DNA of 10,609 bases, taken from the NCBI GenBank assembly GCA_963649295.1, contig CAVJHK010000057.1, positions 1 to 10,609 of the forward strand, written 5' to 3'. This stretch comes from RGIG3528 sp963649295. GTDB taxonomy: Bacteria; Bacillota; Clostridia; Lachnospirales; Lachnospiraceae. The notes under the pieces are model-generated. The model saw nothing but the letters and a program-made list of their open reading frames with translations. It made no database searches and was not told the DNA's origin. The translations under genes were made by a program, and so were the position numbers. This document shows, piece after piece, positions 1-4,775 of this stretch; within the stretch, counting starts at the first letter, position 1; each line of letters starts with the position of its first letter.

Positions 1-60
1 CGGATAAAAAAGATAATTTTCTGCTAATTCATGCTTGACTTTTCATAGCTGGTCTCCTTT
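1..60 (-). pseudogene. possible 5' end of a gene, apparently frameshifted, running off the left edge
   Basis: Reading leftward, a strong ribosome binding site AAAGGAG (54-60) stands 7 nt before an ATG (44-46). That frame stops after five codons (M-K-S-Q-A, stop at 29-31). The neighbouring frame is open to the window edge and reads K-V-K-H-E-L-A-E-N-Y-L-F-L-S, but has no start codon and is preceded by a stop. If the run of four A after the ATG were three A, the ATG would join this frame as M-K-V-K-H-E-L-A-E. I infer either a one-base insertion (real or an assembly error) in a gene that follows the SGNH hydrolase gene by about 38 nt, or a five-codon leader. The family cannot be recognised from 14 residues. 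Confidence 0.35.
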
Positions 61-84
61 CTCGGTTCAAACGAGCCGCATTGC

Positions 85-780
85 TTACAGGCTTCGTAAA
101 AAATTTTCCACAATCGTGCTTTCAAACTCGTGTGCCCTCGGATTCGGATGCTTGTTTTTGTCGGATACGGCAAAGGCATTCATACGCAAATCAAATGCCT
201 TTTTGCAAAGTCCCGGACGCTCATAAACTCTGTGAAGTAACGGAATACTTGTATCCGATTGCAAATCGAGATACGGAATCCCCCACTTTTTTGCGGCCTG
301 CCTTGTCGCAAACGTATAATCAGCCGTCGTTCCGTTTGTGACAATTATTCCGAGTTTTGCATAGGGCATATTTTCGAGAAAATAAAGCAAAACCTTGTTC
401 CATGCGCCATAAAACGTATTTGCGTCGGTGTCGTCGATATTTCCTATGGGCACGTTTTGATGCCAGTCATTGATTCCGAACTTGAAGGTCACATAATCCG
501 CATCAAGAGGAACGTTCAGATATTTTTTTCTCGCAAAAACATGCTCATCGTCACCGCGCACGGATTCTGCGAGAGTGGCGCCGCATTTTGCCGTATTTAT
601 AACGTCCATATTGTTGCGGTTGCCGATTATATAGGGATAAACCATATTTTCACCGGCATAAATTCCGTCCTTTATCTTATAATCCTTTTCAACCATGCCG
701 GTAAAATCGCCTTCCGTAAACGAATCGCCGCATGCAGCCCACTTCTTTTTATATAATATGTTTCCCGAATAATCTTCCAT
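85..780 (-). CDS. SGNH/GDSL-family hydrolase (esterase/lipase fold)
   Basis: A 231-residue protein with no signal peptide or membrane segment, so probably cytoplasmic. The SGNH blocks are visible in order: block I G-D-S-F-T-E-G at residues 18-24 with the nucleophile Ser20; a block II-like Gly67 in N-T-A-K-C-G-A; block III F-G-I-N-D-W at 101-106 with Asn104 of the oxyanion hole; and block V near the C terminus with His211 in H-P-N-P-R-A-H. The usual D-x-x-H spacing is not exact: the nearest acidic residue, Asp207, is four rather than three residues before His211. Family members remove acyl groups from sugars, lipids or other esters; the substrate cannot be read from the sequence. The start is supported by an AAAGGAG ribosome binding site a few bases upstream and a promoter at 820-849. 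The stop is TAA at 85-87. Another gene start seems to follow it. Confidence 0.85.
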   Translation of the reverse strand: MEDYSGNILYKKKWAACGDSFTEGDFTGMVEKDYKIKDGIYAGENMVYPYIIGNRNNMDVINTAKCGATLAESVRGDDEHVFARKKYLNVPLDADYVTFKFGINDWHQNVPIGNIDDTDANTFYGAWNKVLLYFLENMPYAKLGIIVTNGTTADYTFATRQAAKKWGIPYLDLQSDTSIPLLHRVYERPGLCKKAFDLRMNAFAVSDKNKHPNPRAHEFESTIVENFLRSL

Positions 781-819
781 TTTACGCTCCTTTGTTATAA
801 AAACATTCCTGTATGCAAA

Positions 820-849
820 ATTATATCATTTTACAAAAGTAATTTGCAA
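820..849 (-). promoter_or_regulatory. candidate sigma-A promoter for the SGNH hydrolase gene
   Basis: On the minus strand TATAAT (820-825) is a perfect -10 box. An 18-bp spacer separates it from TTGCAA (844-849), a 4/6 match to TTGACA. It lies about 40 bp before the ATG at 780 and its AAAGGAG site. This is supported only by consensus and position. Confidence 0.5.
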
Positions 850-938
850 GCAGTCATTCTTTTGAAGCGCACAATATAATCCGGCAGTCAAAATATGTAT
901 TAAGATATATTTCGTTTTGCAGTTTGCTTTGCTGTCTG

Positions 939-965
939 TTCACATTATCATAAAAGGTATATAAT
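939..965 (+). promoter_or_regulatory. candidate sigma-A promoter for the EamA transporter gene
   Basis: TATAAT (960-965) is a perfect -10 box 29 bp before the start codon. TTCACA (939-944) matches 5/6 of the -35 consensus, with a short 15-bp spacer. With the promoter at 820-849 it makes a divergent arrangement in the 214-bp space between the hydrolase and transporter genes. I see no clear operator between them. Confidence 0.5.
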
Positions 966-994
966 GATGCACAGAAAAAAAGAGGTGTTTTTTT

Positions 995-1855
995 ATGTGG
1001 CTTGTATTTGCAATCGGTTCCGCATTGTTTGCGGGGCTCACTTCAATCCTTGCAAAATGCGGAATCAAAAAAACGGATTCCGACGTCGCAACAGCGGTAA
1101 GAACAATTATTGTCTTAATTTTTTCATGCATTATGGTGACTATAACGGGGCGTTTCTCTGCAATTGCATCCGTAAGCACAAAAACGTGGGTTTTCTTAAT
1201 TTTGTCCGGACTTGCAACTGGAGCATCATGGCTTTGCTACTTCCGAGCCTTAAAAACCGGTGATATCAACAAAGTCGTTCCGATCGACAAATCAAGCACC
1301 GTTCTCACAATCTTGCTCGCCTTTATATTTTTGCACGAATCGATTTCGGCAACAAAGCTGATTGCCGTTGTTTTGATTGCAGCCGGTACATTCCTGATGA
1401 TTGAAAAAAAATCGGACACCGGATCAAAATCGTCCGAAAAAAAATGGTTACCGTATGCAATACTTTCCGCTGTATTTGCAAGCCTTACATCGATACTCGG
1501 AAAAGTGGGAATCGAAAATATCGATTCAAATCTCGGAACCGCAATCAGAACATGTGTTGTCCTCATGATGGCATGGCTCATCGTATTTATAAAGCACAAA
1601 GGACCTTCCGTAAAAAGCATCCCTAAAAACGAGTTCTTATTCATTTGCCTTTCCGGTATTGCAACAGGCGCCTCATGGCTTTGCTATTTTCGTGCTTTGC
1701 AAACAGGGCCCGCAAGTGCCGTTGTGCCGATCGACAAACTAAGCATACTTGTTTCAATCGCTTTTTCCGCAATTGTTTTTAAGGAGCGCCTTTCCAAAAA
1801 AGCCGCGACGGGGCTTGTGTTTCTGGTTGCCGGGACATTGATAATGCTGGTGTAA
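995..1855 (+). CDS. EamA-family (DMT superfamily) membrane transporter
   Basis: A 286-residue, strongly hydrophobic protein made of two homologous halves, as expected for a 10-helix EamA/DMT carrier. About residues 3-137 repeat as about 152-286. The repeat shows as S-A-x-F-A-x-L-T-S-I-L-x-K early in each half, A-T-G-A-S-W-L-C-Y-F-R-A-L in the middle and V-V-P-I-D-K near the end, with a conserved Glu in H-E/K-E after the fourth predicted helix of each half. Lys/Ser-rich residues around 137-150 form the cytoplasmic link between halves. The family moves small metabolites (amino acids, sugars, nucleotide precursors) across the cytoplasmic membrane, often as exporters; the substrate is not predictable here. 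The start is an ATG 7 nt after AGAGGTG (981-987). It is the only plus-strand gene in the window and seems monocistronic. Confidence 0.9.
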   Translation: MWLVFAIGSALFAGLTSILAKCGIKKTDSDVATAVRTIIVLIFSCIMVTITGRFSAIASVSTKTWVFLILSGLATGASWLCYFRALKTGDINKVVPIDKSSTVLTILLAFIFLHESISATKLIAVVLIAAGTFLMIEKKSDTGSKSSEKKWLPYAILSAVFASLTSILGKVGIENIDSNLGTAIRTCVVLMMAWLIVFIKHKGPSVKSIPKNEFLFICLSGIATGASWLCYFRALQTGPASAVVPIDKLSILVSIAFSAIVFKERLSKKAATGLVFLVAGTLIMLV

Positions 1856-1867
1856 AAAAATTTCAAT

Positions 1868-1884
1868 ACGGTTAAAGACACCGT
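1868..1884 (+). terminator. weak hairpin after the transporter gene
   Basis: ACGGT (1868-1872) and ACCGT (1880-1884) can pair around a 7-nt loop just after the transporter stop, with GCCGGCTTTT following shortly. The stem is only 5 bp and has no immediate T-run, so the stronger hairpins further on (1977-2000) may be the true terminator. Confidence 0.25.
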
Positions 1885-1921
1885 TTGCCGGCTTTTCAAT
1901 ATAATTTGAAGCCTCATTTGA

Positions 1922-1963
1922 AGAGTGCTTTTTGTTGAATATACATTATCTCTTTGAGAACTG
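1922..1963 (-). repeat. 42-bp direct repeat, distal copy of the rpsI 3' end
   Basis: This is a perfect copy of 2085-2126, exactly 163 bp away. On the minus strand it contains the last five codons of rpsI (Q-F-S-K-R), the TAA stop and one arm of the rpsI terminator. Identity begins and ends abruptly on both sides. The copy is detached from the rest of rpsI and its terminator arm has no partner beside it. It could be the left end of an attachment-site pair or a local duplication. Confidence 0.9.
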
Positions 1964-1976
1964 TCGTAGCGTCAAG

Positions 1977-2000
1977 AAAACAGCCCGGTGGGCTGTTTTT
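1977..2000. terminator. bidirectional intrinsic terminator hairpin
   Basis: A perfect 10-bp stem: AAAACAGCCC (1977-1986) pairs with GGGCTGTTTT (1990-1999) around a GGT loop. A T-run follows on the plus strand (1996-2000) and a TTTTC run on the minus strand. It lies between the convergent transporter and rpsI genes and would stop plus-strand transcripts about 120 nt after the transporter stop. Confidence 0.75.
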
Positions 2001-2045
2001 AGCGGAGACCGATGAGCCGACAAGTGCGAATCGGCCTCCGCTTTT
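2001..2045. terminator. second terminator-like hairpin in the convergent region
   Basis: AGCGGAG (2001-2007) pairs with CTCCGCT (2036-2042). After one A-C mismatch the stem continues as CCGAT (2009-2013) with ATCGG (2030-2034), enclosing a 16-nt loop. TTTT follows on the plus strand and AAAA lies at the other side, so it could work in both directions. It directly abuts the hairpin at 1977-2000. Confidence 0.5.
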
Positions 2046-2059
2046 CACGATAGTGAAAA
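2042..2059. repeat. small perfect inverted repeat
   Basis: TTTTCAC (2042-2048) and GTGAAAA (2053-2059) pair around GATA. This is the third of four consecutive hairpins; its left arm overlaps the last base of the previous stem and the T-run that follows it, so the two structures may compete. Confidence 0.5.
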
Positions 2060-2103
2060 TTCAACAAAAAAGCACTCTTTTTGGAGAGTGCTTTTTGTTG
2101 AAT
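2059..2103 (-). terminator. rpsI intrinsic terminator
   Basis: A long stem begins 5 nt after the rpsI stop. The arm at 2085-2103 (AGAGTGC, T5, GTTGAAT on the plus strand) pairs with 2059-2078 around a TTTTGG loop, with one bulged A. On the minus strand the stem contains AGAGTGCTTTTTTG, giving the U-run. The stop-proximal arm belongs to the 42-bp direct repeat; the distal arm is present only at this copy. Confidence 0.8.
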
Positions 2104-2126
2104 ATACATTATCTCTTTGAGAACTG
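2085..2126 (-). repeat. 42-bp direct repeat, rpsI-proximal copy
   Basis: Identical to 1922-1963. It consists of 18 nt of rpsI (five codons plus stop, 2109-2126) and 24 nt of downstream DNA that includes the first terminator arm. The intact rpsI reading frame runs into this copy. Confidence 0.9.
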
Positions 2127-2513
2127 AGGTGCACGACGAGCTGCCTTCAAGCCGTACTTCTTTCTTTCCTTCATACGAGGATCTCTCGTAAGGAATCCGG
2201 CCTTCTTAAGTACAGGTCTGTAATCTGCATCTGCCTTAAGGAGTGCTCTTGAAATTCCGTGACGGATTGCGCCCGACTGTCCCGAAAGACCGCCACCGCG
2301 AACGGTACAAATGACATCAAACTTGTCTGCCGTCTTTGTCTCTTCAAGAGGCTGACGAAGGATCATCTTTAATGTCTCAAGTCCGAAATAATCGTCAACA
2401 TCACGCTTATTTATTGTAACCTTGCCTGTGCCGGGTACCAAATATACTCTTGCAACAGAGCTCTTTCTTCTTCCTGTTCCGTAATATCTTGCTGTCTTGG
2501 ATGCTTTAGCCAC
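2109..2513 (-). CDS. rpsI: 30S ribosomal protein S9 (uS9)
   Basis: A 134-residue, basic protein, full length for bacterial S9. Clear signatures are Y-Y-G-T-G-R-R-K-S-S-V-A-R-V near the N terminus, V-R-G-G-G-L-S-G-Q-S-G-A-I-R-H-G-I-S-R-A-L in the middle and the C-terminal K-Y-G-L-K-A-A-R-R-A-P-Q-F-S-K-R, whose final Lys-Arg reaches the P-site tRNA in the 30S subunit. The start codon is GTG (2511-2513), giving M-A-K-A-S-K, supported by GGGAGG (2522-2527) 8 nt upstream. It lies 21 bp after rplM, the usual rplM-rpsI operon order, and should be co-transcribed from the promoter at 3023-3051. Its last 18 nt are part of the direct repeat duplicated at 1922-1963. Confidence 0.98.
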   Translation of the reverse strand: MAKASKTARYYGTGRRKSSVARVYLVPGTGKVTINKRDVDDYFGLETLKMILRQPLEETKTADKFDVICTVRGGGLSGQSGAIRHGISRALLKADADYRPVLKKAGFLTRDPRMKERKKYGLKAARRAPQFSKR

Positions 2514-2534
2514 TTAATTTTCCTCCCTTCCCGA

Positions 2535-2969
2535 TTAAAACTTAATCTCTAATACTTCCGGCTTCTGAGCCTGATTGTTGTGCTCAGGTCCCGCATAAAC
2601 GTGAAGCTTTTCGTTCATGCTTCTGCCGAGAGGTCCGTGAGGGAGCATACCCTTAACTGCGATCTTTATAACTTCGCAGGGATCCTTTTCAAGCATTTCT
2701 CTGAGTGTGATTTCCGTTGTTCCGCCGGCATATTTGGAATGTGAAAAATATACCTTCTGGTCAAGCTTCTTTCCCGTAACGTGAATCTTTGCGGCATTGA
2801 TTATGATAACATTGTCGCCGAGATCAAGGAAAGGTGTATACTCGGGCTTATTCTTGCCCTTTAAGATTTGCGCAACAGCCGATGCAAGACGGCCGAGTGT
2901 CTGACCTTCTGCGTCGATAACATACCATTTTCTCTGGATGTTGGCGCCACTTGCGATATAAGTCTTCAT
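2535..2969 (-). CDS. rplM: 50S ribosomal protein L13 (uL13)
   Basis: A 144-residue protein starting M-K-T-Y-I-A-S-G, an early assembly protein of the large ribosomal subunit. Family signatures are R-K-W-Y-V-I-D-A-E-G-Q-T-L-G-R-L-A-S, Y-T-P-F-L-D-L-G-D-N-V-I-I-I-N-A and V-K-G-M-L-P-H-G-P-L-G-R. I chose the ATG at 2967-2969 because AGGAGGT (2975-2981) stands 5 nt before it and the N terminus matches the family. An in-frame ATG at 3020 would add 17 unrelated residues, and it lies upstream of the expected transcription start. First gene of the rplM-rpsI operon. Confidence 0.98.
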   Translation of the reverse strand: MKTYIASGANIQRKWYVIDAEGQTLGRLASAVAQILKGKNKPEYTPFLDLGDNVIIINAAKIHVTGKKLDQKVYFSHSKYAGGTTEITLREMLEKDPCEVIKIAVKGMLPHGPLGRSMNEKLHVYAGPEHNNQAQKPEVLEIKF

Positions 2970-2990
2970 GTGATACCTCCTGAATAAACT

Positions 2991-3010
2991 TTCTGTTTCG
3001 TTCTGTTTCA
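2991..3010 (-). repeat. 10-bp tandem repeat in the rplM 5' leader
   Basis: On the minus strand GAAACAGAAC-type units occur twice in direct succession (3001-3010 and 2991-3000, 9 of 10 bases identical), between the predicted transcription start and the rplM ribosome binding site. L13 operons of low-GC Gram-positives are known to carry an autoregulatory leader, but I cannot match this short sequence to it. Confidence 0.6.
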
Positions 3011-3022
3011 AAAACATCACGG

Positions 3023-3051
3023 ATTATACAAAAAGAAACACCGCTTGTCAA
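3023..3051 (-). promoter_or_regulatory. perfect sigma-A promoter of the rplM-rpsI operon
   Basis: TTGACA (3046-3051) and TATAAT (3023-3028), both perfect on the minus strand, are separated by exactly 17 bp. Transcription should start near 3014-3017, giving a leader of about 45 nt before the rplM ATG. The -35 hexamer lies inside the loop of the inverted repeat at 3034-3061. Confidence 0.92.
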
Positions 3052-3061
3052 CGGTGTTTCT
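3034..3061 (-). terminator. terminator hairpin overlapping the rplM promoter
   Basis: AGAAACACCG (3034-3043) and CGGTGTTTCT (3052-3061) are perfect 10-bp arms with an 8-nt loop. On the minus strand a run of five T follows, so it can terminate transcripts coming from the sigma/anti-sigma genes, whose stop is about 140 nt upstream. The loop contains the whole rplM -35 box. It could instead be an operator. Confidence 0.65.
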
Positions 3062-3199
3062 GTCTAATTTTTTTGAAAAATTGAAAAAATTTTATTTTAT
3101 ATGCCGTTTTGTCGGTTTAAATATGTCTTTTTGGCACATATCGGCAATGATTTGCATCCGTAAATTTGCATTTTCATTTTGTGGTTTCATTTTGCGCTA

Positions 3200-4144
3200 T
3201 CAGTTTATCACTTCAAATTCAAAATACAGTTTTTCGGGAACAATATATTCAGTGCCGTCTATTGTAATATGCACATCCGCATCTTTTACAAGGGCATATT
3301 TTCCGGAAGAAAGATTTTCATATGCGCTCAAATCGATATTTTGAGAAATGCTTGCCGCTCCCACATATTGACCGATACTGTATGTTGTATTGTCAAAAAG
3401 CTGTTCTCCCGACGGGTTCACGATTTCATATTCATTTCCGTTTTTTACATAAAGCAAAAAATTCCCGGATACCGATATCCAATATTTTGCATCAGCCAAA
3501 AGCGAAATATTTATGTTTCCGAATTTTTTGAGTGTTTTCCCGTTACACGTGGGACTTTCGGAATTTTCGCCGGACGTTTTCGCCCCCTCCGCAAGCGTCA
3601 ATGTGCATGTAATAAGACTCGTATCGATATAAGTTCTCACGTCCTTTTCCGTCATGGCACTTGATTTTTCGTCATTCGCTGTGCTATCCGTTTCTTCCGC
3701 AGGTTCGTTGTTGTCTATAATTATTCCGTTTGATACGGAAGGTGTAATCGATACCGTCGGCATCACGCTCATAACGCTTCCTTTTCCCGATGAATCCATC
3801 GCCGGTTCCGTATCGTATATACCGTCAAAGCCCACAAATTCATCTCCGTCCACCGACAGATTTGAGTCAAGCAAATAATTCTCCGCCACTCCCTTATAAA
3901 GCATTCCCGCTCCCGAGGAATCATACGAATTTGTTGCGATTATATTGTTGCCCACAATGCCGCCGGCGGCAATAATAATCACAAGAACTGCGGCCGCAGA
4001 CGCTATCTTAAACCACGGTTTCCTTGTAATCCGGGTAATTTTTGCGGTACTCTTTTCCTGCGATTTTAATCTTATTTTGTTTGTTTCACCTAAGATGTCA
4101 TCATCAATTTGAGACATGGCATCCATGAGTTTGTCTTTATCCAT
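3200..4144 (-). CDS. membrane-anchored anti-sigma factor (partner of the ECF sigma)
   Basis: A 314-residue protein. Residues 1-45 are charged and cytoplasmic (M-D-K-D-K-L-M-D-A-M-S-Q-I-D-D-D-I), the typical start of Clostridia anti-sigma proteins encoded after ECF sigma genes. One membrane segment follows (about 46-66, A-A-A-V-L-V-I-I-I-A-A-G-G). The rest, about 250 residues, is predicted outside the cell: an acidic, Ser/Thr-rich, low-complexity stretch to about 165, then a more structured region with L-L-Y-V-K-N-G-N-E-Y and a C-terminal Y-I-V-P-E-K-L-Y-F-E-F-E-V-I-N. I infer that the N-terminal part holds the sigma factor at the membrane and the outer part senses an envelope signal. The ATG is one base after the sigma stop codon (TAG-T-ATG), so translation is probably coupled. 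No zinc-binding HxxxCxxC motif is visible, so it is not a classical ZAS anti-sigma. The signal is unknown. Confidence 0.75.
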   Translation of the reverse strand: MDKDKLMDAMSQIDDDILGETNKIRLKSQEKSTAKITRITRKPWFKIASAAAVLVIIIAAGGIVGNNIIATNSYDSSGAGMLYKGVAENYLLDSNLSVDGDEFVGFDGIYDTEPAMDSSGKGSVMSVMPTVSITPSVSNGIIIDNNEPAEETDSTANDEKSSAMTEKDVRTYIDTSLITCTLTLAEGAKTSGENSESPTCNGKTLKKFGNINISLLADAKYWISVSGNFLLYVKNGNEYEIVNPSGEQLFDNTTYSIGQYVGAASISQNIDLSAYENLSSGKYALVKDADVHITIDGTEYIVPEKLYFEFEVIN

Positions 4145-4145
4145 A

Positions 4146-4706
4146 CTATACGATAAAGCCCTCCGTTTCGAGATATTTCTTAAGTTTTTGTCTGATTCTG
4201 AAAAGCTGCATTTTTGCCGCCGCTTCGGTCATATTGTAATATGCGGCAACGCTTTTTAGAGAATCTCCGAAATAATATCTTCCGACAAAAAGATTGCGTG
4301 CGGTCTCATCCTGTTCATGTAAGAATGCGTTTATAACTTCTCCGAGGCGCTTTGCCTCAAGATTGTCCCATACCGTCGAGTCGCCCGGAATGCATTCCGA
4401 AAGCTCGTCAATCGACGTAACCAGTTCCGACGGAATTCTTTTTCCGGCATGATTTCGTCTGTATTTGTCTATTGCATGTCCGCGCGTTATCTTTGCAAGG
4501 AAAAGAGATAAAACAGCCGGATGATTGGGCGGAATCGAATTCCATGCAGAAATATACGTATCGCTCACACATTCTTCCGAATCTTCATAATTATAGAGGA
4601 TGTTTCTCGCAACCTTCATCAGATAATTTTCATATTTGATTTTTGTTTGACCGATTGCAGCTTCGTCTCTGTCAAAATAAAGCTGTATAATCTTTTCGTC
4701 TTCCAT
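4146..4706 (-). CDS. ECF-type RNA polymerase sigma factor
   Basis: A 186-residue sigma-70 family protein with only regions 2 and 4, the usual ECF architecture and length. Region 2 is at about residues 22-85, with Y-E-D-S-E-E-C-V-S-D-T-Y-I-S-A-W-N-S-I-P (the core-binding and -10 recognition helix) and A-K-I-T-R-G-H-A-I-D-K-Y-R-R-N. Region 4 is at about 130-180, with D-S-L-K-S-V-A-A-Y-Y-N-M-T-E-A-A-A-K-M-Q as the helix-turn-helix that reads the -35 box. It directs RNA polymerase to a small regulon that I cannot name from here. The gene directly precedes its membrane anti-sigma. A TGAAAC-N16-CGTG promoter close upstream suggests autoregulation. The SD is weak: TAAGGA (4719-4724) lies 12 nt before the ATG, close to the predicted transcript 5' end. 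Confidence 0.92.
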   Translation of the reverse strand: MEDEKIIQLYFDRDEAAIGQTKIKYENYLMKVARNILYNYEDSEECVSDTYISAWNSIPPNHPAVLSLFLAKITRGHAIDKYRRNHAGKRIPSELVTSIDELSECIPGDSTVWDNLEAKRLGEVINAFLHEQDETARNLFVGRYYFGDSLKSVAAYYNMTEAAAKMQLFRIRQKLKKYLETEGFIV

Positions 4707-4726
4707 TATCTTTTCTTATCCTTAAT

Positions 4727-4752
4727 CACGCAAAAAAATCGCGTTGGTTTCA
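4727..4752 (-). promoter_or_regulatory. ECF-type promoter in front of the sigma gene (probable autoregulation)
   Basis: On the minus strand TGAAAC (4747-4752) and CGTG (4727-4730) are separated by exactly 16 bp. This fits the TGAAAC-N16-CGTM-type pattern known for Bacillus ECF factors such as SigW and SigM. It lies about 20 bp before the sigma start codon, predicting a very short 5' leader. No good sigma-A promoter is seen in the same 69-bp gap. Confidence 0.6.
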
Positions 4753-4775
4753 TTTTTGATATAAAAATTTTGAAA

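Noticed and set aside
259..756. 165-codon plus-strand open frame opposite the SGNH hydrolase gene
   Set aside because: It lies antisense to a gene with clear family motifs and has no ribosome binding site or recognisable domain; it is a shadow of the real frame. The same applies to the other plus-strand frames opposite minus-strand genes at 3179-3664, 5100-5534 and 8365-8766.
2970..3020. Upstream ATG extending rplM by 17 residues
   Set aside because: The ATG at 2969 has a perfect ribosome binding site and the family N terminus, and the upstream ATG lies ahead of the predicted transcription start.
3102..3145. Nested inverted repeats (TGCCG/CGGCA and ATATGT/ACATAT) after the anti-sigma gene
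   Set aside because: Short stems with a large asymmetric bulge in AT-rich DNA; not enough to call a terminator or RNA.
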